Assembly: GCF_002000365.1 (NCBI RefSeq)
Contig: NZ_MVBK01000038.1
Coordinates: 1-61,232 of the forward strand
DNA: 61,232 bases
Reading direction: 5' to 3'
Source of the DNA: Thioalkalivibrio denitrificans
GTDB taxonomy: Bacteria > Pseudomonadota > Gammaproteobacteria > Ectothiorhodospirales > Ectothiorhodospiraceae
Positions 34,162-45,319 of the stretch are shown piece after piece (positions within the stretch are counted from its first letter, which is position 1; each line of letters begins with the position of its first letter). The translations under genes were made by a program, and so were the position numbers. A model generated the notes under the pieces. It searched no databases. It was given only the letters and a program-made list of their open reading frames with translations, and was not told where the DNA came from.

Positions 34162-35055
34162 ATGGACCTCAACGAAACCGCTGTCTTCGTCAAAGTTGTG
34201 CAGGCGGGAAGTTTTACCGCTGCCGGACGGCAACTGGGCCTGCCGACCTCCACGATCAGCACACGGGTTGCCCGCCTGGAGCGCCGGCTGGGGGTTACCT
34301 TGTTGCAACGCACCACCCGGCGACTGAGTCTCACCGAACTGGGCGAACTCTATTACCGCCATGCGGCCACCGGGCTTGGACACATGCTGGAAGCGGAGGC
34401 CGCGTTGACCGCATCCCTGGGCGAGCCCAGGGGGCGGCTGCGTGTCACCGCCCCCGCGGACTTCGGGGATGCCATCCTGGTCTGTCTCCTCGAACGACTG
34501 CACAAGGCCTACCCTGAGATTCACGTCGACCTGCTTCTCACGGACAGCTACCTGGACCTGGTGGCGGAGGGTGTGGATGTCGCCATCCGAGCCGGCGAGC
34601 TGCGCGATTCGACCTTGATCGCGAAACGGGTCGGCATCGCCTGTTGGGCACTGTTTGCAAGCCCAACGTATCTTGATGCTGCCCCGCCGCTGGCGTCGCC
34701 ACGGGGTTTGCGTCGGCACCGGTGTCTGCAGTTCACGTCATTGGGCAAGGGGCATTGGACGCTGTCGAATCGCAAAGACAGCCTTACGGTGCCGATGGAA
34801 GGGAATCTGATCGTCAATGATCTGGGAGTGATTCGCCTGATGACGCTGCACGGGCAGGGCATTGGCTTGTTGCCCACCTATATCTGCCGAGAGGATCTGC
34901 AGGCCGGCCGACTTGTCAGGGTATTGCCGAATTGGCAGGCCAGGGCGGACCCTGTCCATCTCGTCTATCCGCGCCAGCGTTTCGTGCCGCCCAAATTGCG
35001 GGTCTTCATGGAAACCGCGTCCCTGGAATTGGGCGGGTTGCTGGGAGAAGGATGA
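34162..35055 (+). CDS. LysR family transcriptional regulator
   Basis: The 297-residue protein has an N-terminal winged HTH (residues about 3-60, with FTAAGRQLGLPTSTIS and RLGVTLLQRTTRRLSLT). A C-terminal effector-binding domain (about 90-295) follows. It belongs to the subgroup near AaeR/DsdC-like regulators that typically control the divergent neighbour. The 99-bp gap with the pirin gene is the probable operator region. The inducer is unknown. A REP copy at 35072-35090 follows the stop. Confidence 0.9.
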   Translation: MDLNETAVFVKVVQAGSFTAAGRQLGLPTSTISTRVARLERRLGVTLLQRTTRRLSLTELGELYYRHAATGLGHMLEAEAALTASLGEPRGRLRVTAPADFGDAILVCLLERLHKAYPEIHVDLLLTDSYLDLVAEGVDVAIRAGELRDSTLIAKRVGIACWALFASPTYLDAAPPLASPRGLRRHRCLQFTSLGKGHWTLSNRKDSLTVPMEGNLIVNDLGVIRLMTLHGQGIGLLPTYICREDLQAGRLVRVLPNWQARADPVHLVYPRQRFVPPKLRVFMETASLELGGLLGEG

Positions 35056-35071
35056 GGATGACGGGATTGGG

Positions 35072-35090
35072 AAAAGGGGACGGAGGGATT
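35072..35090 (+). repeat. Single GGGGACGGAGGGATT REP
   Basis: AAAAGGGGACGGAGGGATT is a single unpaired unit, 16 bp after the LysR stop. It is not palindromic here. Confidence 0.8.
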
Positions 35091-35166
35091 GGCTCCGCTC
35101 AACCTGACCGCAAGTTCTCTCTGAGGCCCGACCCGGCCCACGGTCGAGGTCAACGTGATGCTGTGG

Positions 35167-35670
35167 TTACTTGTGGTACTTGGCCCGGTCCGGGATCACG
35201 TTTCGGATGCCGCCCCTTGGATCCTGCACGTCTCCATGGAAGCGTGGCAGGAGGATGACGTGAAGGTGGTCGATGCTGCGCCCGGCCGCCCGGCCGTCGT
35301 TGTTGCCGATGGTGTAGGCGTCGGGCCGATTGTCCAGGAAGGGGAGTTTCAGGACGCTTTCGATGTGGCCCTTCGGCCGCTCCCGCAAATCGTCGCGGCT
35401 CAACATGTTCCGGTACAGATCGGTCATGTCGGTCGCTTCGATGACCTGCCGTGTACCTTGAATCGCGTCGAAGTAGTCTGATTGCTCCATCTCGTTGAGA
35501 TCGAACAGAGAGACCACGTGCCGCCGTGGGATGATGAGGGAATGCCCCGGATTGACCGGATTGGTGTCGAAGGCGGCGACGAACGAGCGGTTCTCGAAAA
35601 TGAGCGGGTCGGCCAGACCGGCGGCAATACGGCAGAAGCGACAGTCCTGGGTGGCTGGGGTGCTGGTCAT
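35167..35670 (-). CDS. HIT family protein with altered HIT motif
   Basis: The 167-residue protein begins with a CRFC pair (C10, C13), as in HIT proteins that bind zinc, then shows NPGHSLIIPRRHV. The histidine triad reads H135-L-H137-V-I139: the third histidine is replaced by isoleucine, while the likely nucleophile H137 is kept. The tail GDVQDPRGGIRNVIPD matches nucleotide hydrolases of this family, which cleave dinucleoside polyphosphates or AMP conjugates. Activity may be weakened. The start at ATG 35670 is chosen because upstream in-frame sequence is REP-derived (AGTATACC copy at 35702-35715). Confidence 0.85.
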   Translation of the reverse strand: MTSTPATQDCRFCRIAAGLADPLIFENRSFVAAFDTNPVNPGHSLIIPRRHVVSLFDLNEMEQSDYFDAIQGTRQVIEATDMTDLYRNMLSRDDLRERPKGHIESVLKLPFLDNRPDAYTIGNNDGRAAGRSIDHLHVILLPRFHGDVQDPRGGIRNVIPDRAKYHK

Positions 35671-35844
35671 CGAACGGTCTGGATGTGATCGGTTTGAGAA
35701 TTCCGGGATAGTATACCGATTTCGCATCCTCCCGCTGCCCCGTTCCAGCCAGGTCGACATGATGCGGGCCGCTTGCGCCGTGTGCCTTCTGGAAGAATGA
35801 CGGGCGCCCCTAACCTGCTCTCCGGTTGTGTCCGGCCCGAGCAT

Positions 35845-35990
35845 TAGCAGGCTGTTGAAAAACCCTCGGGCGGCGCCATGCTGCGTTGGAAAGCGGCTCA
35901 AAATGCTCATGTACTCGCATGTACACTGCGCTTTTTCGCCGCTTTCCGCCTTGCTTGGCATCCACCGGAGGCTTTTTCAACAGCCTGCTA
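35845..35990. mobile_element. 146-bp MITE-like element with 18-bp inverted ends
   Basis: TAGCAGGCTGTTGAAAAA at 35845-35862 is the exact reverse complement of 35973-35990. Internal halves are also partly complementary: CATGTACTCGCATGTACA lies near the centre, and GCGAAAAAGC-type sequences flank it. No gene fits inside. It resembles a non-autonomous miniature element mobilised by an IS elsewhere in the genome. Confidence 0.75.
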
Positions 35991-36164
35991 GCCCGGACAC
36001 TGCAGCAAGGATCGTGAATGATTGTGGTCTCCGGGCCCGTCGCGCTTCGTCTCCGGAAGGAGAAGCATAGGGCGGGCCGTACCCGCCGTCAGCCGTGCCT
36101 GCTGTCAGCAGGCGGCCATGGGCCGCCCTATGAGCAAGCGTGCTTGGTGTCGTGTCCCGGCACC

Positions 36165-36767
36165 TCACCTCGCGCCGGCCTGCATCTCCAATTCGTGGAG
36201 CCGGTCGTCCGCAGCGTACATTGTGTCGCTGAACTCCTGATCCATCAGGTCCCAGAACGATGCCACCATGACCTCGAATCTTTCGATTGCGGCATCCATG
36301 ATCGGCGGTGGCATCCGGGCCTCCATCATCCCGATCGCATCGAGCACGCGCAGGTGCGCCTGAAGGAATTGTAACGCGGCGTCATTCAACTGCTGCCCGC
36401 CGCGTCCTCCTTCCAGGGCAAGGGCCTCGAGTGATTCATTGTGTTCCCATGAGAGTCTTTCCCATGTAACTGATGTCAGGAAATTCATCGCCGATCGCGC
36501 GCGCGGTGTGATTTCATCGCGCAATTCGTAGGCGGCCGAGTTGAGGACGTGGACGCGCGTCTCAGTGGACAGGCCCTCCAGCGTCGCGGCGGCCTCGTCG
36601 TAGGCTTCGGCGACGGTGACAATGCTCTCGATGATCCTTTGCTGCCTTTCGGTCAGCGGCTCCGCGTCCGCGGCGGCGTCCTGTCCGCCACAGCCTGCGA
36701 GCACCATGCTGAGGGCCAACACCGTCGTTGCGATGAGAGCGGGTCGATACCATGGCTGCGTCGGCAT
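36165..36767 (-). CDS. Hypothetical lipoprotein
   Basis: The 200-residue protein has a type II signal peptide with lipobox LAGC (C26), so it is probably a lipid-anchored periplasmic protein. The mature part is helical and acidic, with several predicted amphipathic helices. No family is recognised. The ATG at 36767 follows AGAGGAGAACC. It stands alone, preceded by an inverted repeat-rich gap with GCGGCCATGGGCCGC near 36112-36126 and the MITE. Nothing in the neighbours suggests a specific role. Confidence 0.7.
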   Translation of the reverse strand: MPTQPWYRPALIATTVLALSMVLAGCGGQDAAADAEPLTERQQRIIESIVTVAEAYDEAAATLEGLSTETRVHVLNSAAYELRDEITPRARSAMNFLTSVTWERLSWEHNESLEALALEGGRGGQQLNDAALQFLQAHLRVLDAIGMMEARMPPPIMDAAIERFEVMVASFWDLMDQEFSDTMYAADDRLHELEMQAGAR

Positions 36768-36806
36768 GTCTTGGTTCTCCTCTGATGGACCCCGAAACAC
36801 GCTACC

Positions 36807-37004
36807 GTGGGCCGACGATGGGCACACCTCCCAAACGGGGGGTGGCTGGATCAGCTGGGCGCGGCGCTGGAACTGAAGCCCGATACGGTCAAGGGTTCCG
36901 TGGGCGACAACACCCACAAGGCTACCAGCCGCCACCCCTGGCGCATGGACGATGCGAAGGTGACCTATCCGGTTAGCGGCACGTGGGCGGTGATCCGGGG
37001 GTGA
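36807..37004 (+). pseudogene. Possible C-terminal gene fragment
   Basis: An open frame of 65 codons reads NGGWLDQLGAALELKPDTVK, then GDNTHKATSRHPWRMDDAKV and TYPVSGTWAVIRG before TGA. Codon use is good and the end has the look of a genuine protein C-terminus. There is no ribosome-binding site, and the frame opens only inside the promoter side of the lipoprotein gene. It may be the tail of a lost gene, or a small gene. Family not recognised. Confidence 0.35.
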
Positions 37005-37132
37005 CGTTCGGCAACCATCATGGGAGGGATGGGGATCAGGATAATGGGGAGGCTCAGGATGCCCCGTATTTCCGTCTCACCAGGGGCCGATTCCGGCTCC
37101 ATCAAGCAACGGGTCTCGGCCAGTCAAAAGAT

Positions 37133-37169
37133 AAGGGAACGAAGGGCCGATACACCCTCCGTTCCCTTC
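37133..37169. terminator. REP-type hairpin terminator downstream of katG
   Basis: AAGGGAACGAAGGG pairs with CCCTCCGTTCCCTT with one mismatch, across 9 bases. It is a variant of the GGGGACGGAGG family. On the katG strand it follows the stop by 58 bp. Confidence 0.65.
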
Positions 37170-37226
37170 TTGCAGTTCCCGATCTGCTGCCCTCCCTGGC
37201 GGCACCCGGGGCGGTTCACCTGTCGA

Positions 37227-39458
<2,232 letters not shown>

Positions 39459-39483
39459 TCAAGGTGTTTGATAGATATAGAAG

Positions 39484-39512
39484 ATTATATTTATTTGCTT
39501 TATAGCCATTAC
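39484..39512 (-). promoter_or_regulatory. Probable katG promoter
   Basis: On the minus strand TATAAT (forward 39484-39489) is a perfect -10, with a weak GTAATG at -35 (39507-39512) 17 bp away. The AT-rich stretch contrasts with the GC-rich surroundings. A weak -35 would suit activation by OxyR, but I could not fit a convincing OxyR site. The untranslated leader would be about 80 nt. Confidence 0.45.
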
Positions 39513-39743
39513 CTATTTTGGCTTCAGGCCGAGAAGGTGGAGAGGGAAGGGAGAGGAGAGGTGGAGATGGAATCACGGGGGTCGGACCACAGTATCCGGC
39601 CTGTGCGTGCCTCGCTGCCCCACATATCCCGGCAGGAATAGAGAACAGGCCGGCATGGTTGGCTACAGTGAAGTCAAGCATTCTGAGTTTCTTGTCGGTG
39701 CCGTGGTTCCGGTAGCCGACGCGACTTTTGGAGACCATCCTCC

Positions 39744-41066
39744 TTGAAAGGGCTCCTGGAAAGCCGCGACAGCACGGAGCTCCGTCGCATCATTGATCAG
39801 CTGGGAATCGCGGCGTTTGTCATCGATGTGGACAACGATGGCGGCTTTCACCTGGCGGCGATCAACGAACGCCATGAGCAACTGAGCGGCATGCGGCATG
39901 CCGAATCGGCCGGTCGCAGGATCGAGGAACTCCTGCCCTCGGAGTCCGCCAGCCGGGTCTGCGAGAACTACCTCCGGTGCGTTCGTCAGCGCGCGCCCAT
40001 CGACTACCAGGAGTCGCTGGAGCTGCCCGTAGGGACCACGTACTGGCAAACCTCACTGGTCCCCTACATGAACGCTGCGGGGAAGGTGTTCCGCCTGCTG
40101 GGCACCGCGCTCGAAATCAGTCCGGCTGTCTATCTGGAACTGCAGACCCGCTACCAGGATACGCTCCTCTCCGCTTACCTCGAAGAATCGCCCGACGGCA
40201 TCCTGGTGGTGGATGCGGATAATCGCATCAAGACCTGGAACCGCCGGTTTCTTGAGATCTGGAGTATCCCGGATGGCGTCATGACAGCGGGCGACGGCGC
40301 CGGCGCCCTGGAATCTGTGCGCGGGCAATTGAAGGATCCGGATCAGTTCATAAGCCGAGTCCTTGATCTGTACGAACACCTGGATAAGGAGGAACGCGGC
40401 TATCGCGTGGAGATGCGCGATGGGCGGGTGTGTGAGCGTCACTCGCGGGGCCTGCGTGATCCCCAGGGGACCTACTGGGGGCGAATCTGGTTCTATCGCG
40501 ACGTCACCGCGCATGAGCAGATGACAGCGCAGTTGGAGCAGTATGCCCGAACCGACATGCTCACCCACACGGAGAACCGGCGCGCATTCATGGAGGCATT
40601 GAGGAACGAATTCAGTCGTGCCCGCCGATATGCACATCCGCTCACCGTACTCATGATCGATCTGGACCGGTTCAAGTCGGTGAACGACAAGTACGGGCAT
40701 GAAGGTGGGGATGCTGCCTTGAAGGCGTTTGCCCACACCGTGCGTCCGTTGCTCCGCGACACGGACCGGTTCGCCCGCATGGGTGGGGAGGAATTCGCCG
40801 TACTGCTGCCCGAAACCGGCCTGGAGGAGGGCCGAAAGCTTGCAGAGCGCCTGCGCGCTGAAGTCGCAGGGATGACCGTCGAGAGCCGCTTGGAGTACTT
40901 CAAGGTCACCGTCAGTATTGGCGTGGCGGAGCTGCAGCCCGACGAGGTCGATGCCGAGGAAACATTGAACCGGGCAGACAAGGCGCTTTACGCAGCCAAA
41001 CATGGTGGGCGTAACCGAGTGAGCGTGGCCTCGGCAAAAACGCCATCGGAGAGAGATGCGTCCTGA
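39744..41066 (+). CDS. PAS-GGDEF diguanylate cyclase
   Basis: The 440-residue protein has two PAS-like sensor domains (about residues 15-125 and 140-265). A GGDEF domain (about 275-430) follows. The active-site motif is GGEEF in FARMGGEEFAVLLPE. RDTD lies five residues before it, as for a product-inhibition I-site, so it should make cyclic di-GMP. No membrane segment is seen. The start appears to be TTG at 39744, with GGAGA at 39730-39734 upstream. The gene is monocistronic. The bound signal is unknown; no haem or flavin motif is evident. Confidence 0.88.
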   Translation: MKGLLESRDSTELRRIIDQLGIAAFVIDVDNDGGFHLAAINERHEQLSGMRHAESAGRRIEELLPSESASRVCENYLRCVRQRAPIDYQESLELPVGTTYWQTSLVPYMNAAGKVFRLLGTALEISPAVYLELQTRYQDTLLSAYLEESPDGILVVDADNRIKTWNRRFLEIWSIPDGVMTAGDGAGALESVRGQLKDPDQFISRVLDLYEHLDKEERGYRVEMRDGRVCERHSRGLRDPQGTYWGRIWFYRDVTAHEQMTAQLEQYARTDMLTHTENRRAFMEALRNEFSRARRYAHPLTVLMIDLDRFKSVNDKYGHEGGDAALKAFAHTVRPLLRDTDRFARMGGEEFAVLLPETGLEEGRKLAERLRAEVAGMTVESRLEYFKVTVSIGVAELQPDEVDAEETLNRADKALYAAKHGGRNRVSVASAKTPSERDAS

Positions 41067-41141
41067 TATGGGGAACCATCTTCCCGGTCCCGCGTGACCC
41101 TGCGCCTTGGCGTCCAGCCTTCCGAGGCTACTGTAAGGCCC

Positions 41142-41873
41142 CTATTGGAGCGTGGCAGCGATTCTGCGAATCTCGTCCGGCGTGCGTTCGCCGGCCAGCG
41201 GGGTTGCGGGCATCAGGTGTCTGCCCGATTCGAGCCCGCCGATCAACACGGGCTCGTAGCCGATGTCGCGTATCAGCGGCGAAACAATCGCGACGGCTTC
41301 CTCGTCGTCGCTGGCAATGGGCATGCCGAAGCGTCCCGGCTCTTCGTGGGCGGCACCCATGCGCGCATAACCCACGGCGTTGAATGCGCGCACGATGCGT
41401 GCCCCGGGAAGCAGTTCCGCCGAGGCGAGTCCGGCACCCTTTTCCCGTGCCCAGTTCGCGATTTCCCCGTCACGATGGACGAACGGGTTGCAGGTGTCGA
41501 TAACGACCTTGCCCTCGAGCAGGTCTCCCAGTTCCTTGCCGACGTCCGGCAGCGCGTGGTAGGGCACCGAGATCATCACCACCTCACCGAAGGCGGTGGC
41601 CTCCCTCGGTGACCCGGCCCGTGCGCCCCGTCCGAGCCGGGCGGCCAGCGCCCGGTCGTTCTCGATGTGCCGGGATGAAAACATGACCTCATGTCCCACA
41701 TTCACCCACACCGTCCCCAGCGCGCCGCCGACCCTGCCTGACCCGACGATCCCGATTCGCCTCATCTCCGGGCTTGTGGCACCTGCACCCAGGGGTGCGC
41801 CCAGAGAACAGGAGGCCAGAGCCACCGCGGAGACTCCGACGGCTTTCAGGAAGCGGCGCCGATCTTGATGCAT
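41142..41873 (-). CDS. Tat-exported F420-dependent reductase-like protein
   Basis: From the ATG at 41873, 243 residues. The start MHQDRRRFLKAVG is a twin-arginine signal, and LASC (C22) could be a lipobox. The mature part is a Rossmann domain opening RIGIVGSGRVGGALG, as in NADP-dependent F420 oxidoreductases and related NAD(P)-binding proteins; IDTCNPF and RAFNAVG follow. An exported version of this family is unusual, because the NADP cofactor must be folded in before Tat export. The longer start at 42065 overlaps the divergent gene and is rejected. Confidence 0.75.
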   Translation of the reverse strand: MHQDRRRFLKAVGVSAVALASCSLGAPLGAGATSPEMRRIGIVGSGRVGGALGTVWVNVGHEVMFSSRHIENDRALAARLGRGARAGSPREATAFGEVVMISVPYHALPDVGKELGDLLEGKVVIDTCNPFVHRDGEIANWAREKGAGLASAELLPGARIVRAFNAVGYARMGAAHEEPGRFGMPIASDDEEAVAIVSPLIRDIGYEPVLIGGLESGRHLMPATPLAGERTPDEIRRIAATLQ

Positions 41874-42046
41874 GTCCGGGACCTCGCAGGAACCCCCGAA
41901 GAGTATAGTGCCCGGCTGGAGCGCCTGTGTCCGTGCAGCACGAGATTTGCGAAATCCCGGTTTCACTTCTACGGTTGTATGAGTCCCTGTCAGGCACGTG
42001 GCCGAGCACCTGGCGTACACACGACCGATCCATGGAGGTGGACCCC

Positions 42047-42994
42047 ATGACGACCGAGACGACATTTCCGACCCATCCGGGAGACACGCTGTTCCTCACC
42101 GAGGGCGGCATCGAGACCGAGTTGATGTACAAATGGGGCTTCGAGTTGCCGCATTTCGCCGCGTTTCCGTTGTTGGACAACGACGATGCAGTGACGGTCA
42201 TGCGCGACATGTACCGGCGCAGCCTGGATGTGATGGCTTCACACGGCATGGGTGCGATGCTGACGGGCCTGGATTACCGGGCAAGCCCCGACTGGGGCGA
42301 GTTGCTCGGATACTCGCCCCAGGGGCTTGCCGATGCGAACCACCAGGCCATCGAGTTTCTCCGGGATGTGGCCCGGGAGTACGAAGGGGATATTCCCTGC
42401 ACACTTGTAGGCGGCATCGTGGGCCCCCGGGGAGACGCATACGAGCTCAATCGCACCATCACGGCGGATGAGGCCGAGGATTATCACTCGACCCAGTTGA
42501 ACACGCTCAAGGAAGCGAACGCGGACTTTGCCTGCGCCATGACGTTCAACAACATTCCCGAGGCCGTTGGTGTGGCTCGGGCGGCCAAGCGCATCGGCGT
42601 GCCGCTGGTGATCTCTCTCACGGTGGACGGCACTTCCCGGCTCAATTCCGGGCCCAGCATTGCCGAGGCGGTGACCAGTATCGATGCGGAGACCGACGCC
42701 GCACCGGTCTGTTACATGCTGAACTGCTCCCATCCCCTGGAGTTCGAGCCGGGAATCGAGGACGGAGACTGGATCCGGCGCCTGCGTGGATTCCGTCCGA
42801 ACGCCTCCAGGATGGAAAAGATCGCCCTGTGCCAGCTGGGGCATCTTGAGGAGGGGGATCCCGAAGAACTGGGCCGACTTATGGGCGACCTGTCCCAGCG
42901 CTATCCGCACATGGATATATGGGGCGGGTGCTGCGGCACGGGACATGTGCACCTGGACGAGATCGCGCGCAACGTGCGGGCAGCGAGGGTTTAA
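42047..42994 (+). CDS. Homocysteine S-methyltransferase family protein
   Basis: The 315-residue protein is a zinc-dependent methyltransferase-type TIM barrel. FLTEGGIETEL opens it; the zinc cysteines are in LNCSHP and the terminal GGCCGTG. Family members move a methyl group from S-methylmethionine or SAM to homocysteine, yielding methionine. The ATG at 42047 follows GGAGGTGG. Its TAA stop lies within a GTTTAACCCCTCCGTCC repeat, so the REP supplies the 3' end. It is divergent from the Tat-exported gene. Confidence 0.85.
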   Translation: MTTETTFPTHPGDTLFLTEGGIETELMYKWGFELPHFAAFPLLDNDDAVTVMRDMYRRSLDVMASHGMGAMLTGLDYRASPDWGELLGYSPQGLADANHQAIEFLRDVAREYEGDIPCTLVGGIVGPRGDAYELNRTITADEAEDYHSTQLNTLKEANADFACAMTFNNIPEAVGVARAAKRIGVPLVISLTVDGTSRLNSGPSIAEAVTSIDAETDAAPVCYMLNCSHPLEFEPGIEDGDWIRRLRGFRPNASRMEKIALCQLGHLEEGDPEELGRLMGDLSQRYPHMDIWGGCCGTGHVHLDEIARNVRAARV

Positions 42995-43020
42995 CCCCTC
43001 CGTCCCCTTCGTCCCTTTTT
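42990..43020. terminator. REP-derived T-rich terminator-like end
   Basis: TTTAACCCCTCCGTCCCCTT followed by CGTCCCTTTTT overlaps the stop codon of the homocysteine methyltransferase gene. It lies between convergent genes. Only one repeat arm is present, so hairpin formation is poor. Confidence 0.4.
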
Positions 43021-43024
43021 CCTG

Positions 43025-43624
43025 CTAGAAGCGCAGTGATCCGATGACGCGAAAGAAGGGCCCGCCCTCGGGCTCCAGGACCAGCGCTTGCGCGACGCCC
43101 ACCCGTTGCTGCGTGATCAGCACGATGTTCGGTTCATGGGTGATCAGGACGAGATTGCCCTCGCCGTCGTAGTTGCCGATCAGGTCTGCTGCATCCAGTG
43201 CGGCGTCTTCGGCAACCGCGTCCGGCAAGGCCTCGGACAGGGCCAGGAACTCACGCGTCTCGACGGCTCCGAAGGCAAGCTCTCCGCTGTTGCGGGTGCG
43301 GCAGTAGGGGCTGGTCAACACCTGCTCCACTTGAATCCCCCGCGACGCGAAGGCCTCCCCGACACGCGTGAACTGCCGTCGGCCGGTGGGTGATAGATTG
43401 CGTTCGCGGTTGCATGAGCCATCACGAACCAGCGGATCTCCGGATCCCGCCCCGCGCTGTGTTTCGCCGTGACGGAACAGCACTACCTTGCCGCCGGCCG
43501 CCAGCGCAGCCCATGCGGCGTCGGACTGCGCATCGGACGCCACGCTCGTGCCCGTGGTCGCGGTGCAACCCGTCAACAGGGTGCACGCCAAAATGGCTGC
43601 AATAATCCATCCGGTGATTCGCAT
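43025..43624 (-). CDS. Histidine phosphatase family lipoprotein
   Basis: The 199-residue protein carries a lipobox LTGC (C20) after a short signal peptide. It has the histidine-phosphatase motif LFRHGET, a second RNRERNLSPTGRRQ-like block and the later THEPN with the second catalytic histidine. It should dephosphorylate small molecules or proteins in the periplasm. The start at 43624 follows AGGAGACGGAC. Its neighbour upstream on the same strand is another lipoprotein, an alpha/beta hydrolase, 52 bp away, so both may be one transcript. Confidence 0.82.
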   Translation of the reverse strand: MRITGWIIAAILACTLLTGCTATTGTSVASDAQSDAAWAALAAGGKVVLFRHGETQRGAGSGDPLVRDGSCNRERNLSPTGRRQFTRVGEAFASRGIQVEQVLTSPYCRTRNSGELAFGAVETREFLALSEALPDAVAEDAALDAADLIGNYDGEGNLVLITHEPNIVLITQQRVGVAQALVLEPEGGPFFRVIGSLRF

Positions 43625-43675
43625 GTCCGTCTCCTGATGTCCGATGGATCAGTTTCCCCCGCCGCAGTCGCGGCG

Positions 43676-44368
43676 TTATTGCCGCTCCGACAACCAGGCC
43701 ACAGCCGCCTGAACCATGGGCCGCTCGTGCCGATCAAAGGTGTGGTTGGCTCCGGGGATCAATACCTGCTTGTAGCGGTCGGAGACCATGTCTGATCTGG
43801 CCCGTGCGTCCTGCAGATCCACGCCGTCGCCGCCGTCTCCGTAGATGTCCACGACGGGGAGCGAGATCATGCGCAGGTTGGCGTTGCTGTCGAGGGGCGG
43901 ACCGCCCCGATTGCGGACACCGACGCCGATGAATCCCGCCACCGGCGCGTCCGGGTGTCTTGCGAGGTAAGCGCTGCCCATGCTGTGGCCCATCAGGTAG
44001 ATGGTCTCGACGTTGCGCTTTTCCCTGAGGAAGGCGATGCCGGCCTCAATCTCCTCGTAGGCCCGGGGGAAGTCCGCGGCATACTCGCGCCAGGGTTTGT
44101 TGGCGGCGGGCATTTGCAGGGAGAGCGTGTGATAGCCGAGTTCCCTGTGGATGCCCCTGCGCAGGGGGTCCACCACTTTCCAGGTCGGGTGGTGGCCGCG
44201 GCCATGCAGGAGAATGACGCCCACCTTGCTGTCGCCCCCATCCAGGTACGCCGACCTATCCGGCGCATCCCGGTACGCCTCGGAACCCCCGACGCACCCC
44301 CCGACCAGAGCAAGGCAGAACGCCCCGACCAGCCAACCCATCCAGACGACGTGATGTCTGTGATTCAT
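43676..44368 (-). CDS. Alpha/beta hydrolase lipoprotein
   Basis: The 230-residue protein has a lipobox VGGC (C25), an oxyanion-region LLHGRGHHP, and the nucleophile elbow GHSMGS. A terminal GANHTF supplies the catalytic histidine. It resembles the DUF3530-like or small dienelactone-hydrolase-like group; the substrate is unknown. The ATG at 44368 follows GGAGGGGGGATC. It should be lipid-anchored in the periplasm and probably forms a unit with the histidine phosphatase downstream. Confidence 0.8.
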   Translation of the reverse strand: MNHRHHVVWMGWLVGAFCLALVGGCVGGSEAYRDAPDRSAYLDGGDSKVGVILLHGRGHHPTWKVVDPLRRGIHRELGYHTLSLQMPAANKPWREYAADFPRAYEEIEAGIAFLREKRNVETIYLMGHSMGSAYLARHPDAPVAGFIGVGVRNRGGPPLDSNANLRMISLPVVDIYGDGGDGVDLQDARARSDMVSDRYKQVLIPGANHTFDRHERPMVQAAVAWLSERQ

Positions 44369-44426
44369 GATCCCCCCTCCCTGTTCCTCCGAACGATTCG
44401 ACACTTATAGGCCACCCCCCGCCCGT

Positions 44427-44516
44427 GAAAAGGGGACGGAGCGTGAAAAGGGGACGGAAGAATTTTTAGCGGGGTCGAGGGCAGGAAAAGGGGACGGAGG
44501 GATTTAATTTGGGTCC
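44427..44516. repeat. REP cluster upstream of the second RAYT
   Basis: Three copies of GAAAAGGGGACGGA lie in tandem. The third reads AAAAGGGGACGGAGGGATTT. They precede the RAYT gene by about 100 bp. Together with the inverted copy at 45313-45350 they bracket it. Confidence 0.85.
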
Positions 44517-44617
44517 AGGGCGCACGCAGGGGACGACGGGATAGCGCTTTGACCAGAGCCCACGGTTGGACTATGGTTTCTAGGGTAGGTGGCTTGGGAG
44601 CTGCAAGGGAGTTGCTT

Positions 44618-45319
44618 ATGCCACGACGACCACGGACCTATCTGGCCGGTTTCCCGTATCACGTGGTGCAGCGTGGTAACAATCGGGAGGCCTGTTTCCT
44701 CGAGCCCCAGGATTACCAGTTCTACCTCGGGCTATGGCGGGAACTCTCCAGGCGCTATGGGGCGGCTGTTCATGCCTATTGCCTCATGACCAACCACATC
44801 CATTTCCTCGTGACGCCCGACACCGAGACGGCGATCTCCGACACCCTCAGGGTGGTGGGCAGCAGCTACGCCCAGTATGTGAACCGCAAGTACGGGCGGA
44901 CGGGGACGTTGTGGGAGGGCCGCCACCGATCCAGTCTGATTCAGTCGGAGCGCTACCTGTTCACCTGCTACCGATACATCGAACTCAACCCGGTACGCGC
45001 GGGCATGGTGAAACGACCCGAGGCGTACCAGTGGTCCAGCTATGGGGCAAATGCGAAGCTGGAACGCAGTTGGCTGACGCCGCACGACGAGTACCTGAGG
45101 CTGGGGCGAACGCCCGAGGAGCGTGCACACGCCTACCGGGCGCTCTTCAATCACCATCTCGATGAGGAAGACCTGAACCGTATCCGGTGTGCTGCGCATT
45201 ATTCCCAGCCCATCGGGGATGATGGATTTCGCCGGCAGCTCGCGGAGCGATTCGGGCTCAGGCTTGGCCAGATGCGTCGCGGGCGACCCAGGAGCACATC
45301 GGCTCCCGCCGGGATTTAA
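44618..45319 (+). CDS. REP-associated tyrosine transposase (RAYT), second copy
   Basis: A 233-residue Y1 HUH transposase, intact. The GFPYHVVQRGNN block, H60-I-H62 in MTNHIHFLV, Y84 as probable nucleophile, GTLWEGRH and YIELNPVRAGM are visible. A basic C-terminus follows. The ATG at 44618 follows AAGGGAG. It is only distantly related to the first RAYT and lies between copies of the GGGGACGGAGG family in opposite orientation, so it is the likely enzyme for that family. Its TAA stop (GGGATTTAATTCC) falls inside the right REP. Confidence 0.92.
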   Translation: MPRRPRTYLAGFPYHVVQRGNNREACFLEPQDYQFYLGLWRELSRRYGAAVHAYCLMTNHIHFLVTPDTETAISDTLRVVGSSYAQYVNRKYGRTGTLWEGRHRSSLIQSERYLFTCYRYIELNPVRAGMVKRPEAYQWSSYGANAKLERSWLTPHDEYLRLGRTPEERAHAYRALFNHHLDEEDLNRIRCAAHYSQPIGDDGFRRQLAERFGLRLGQMRRGRPRSTSAPAGI

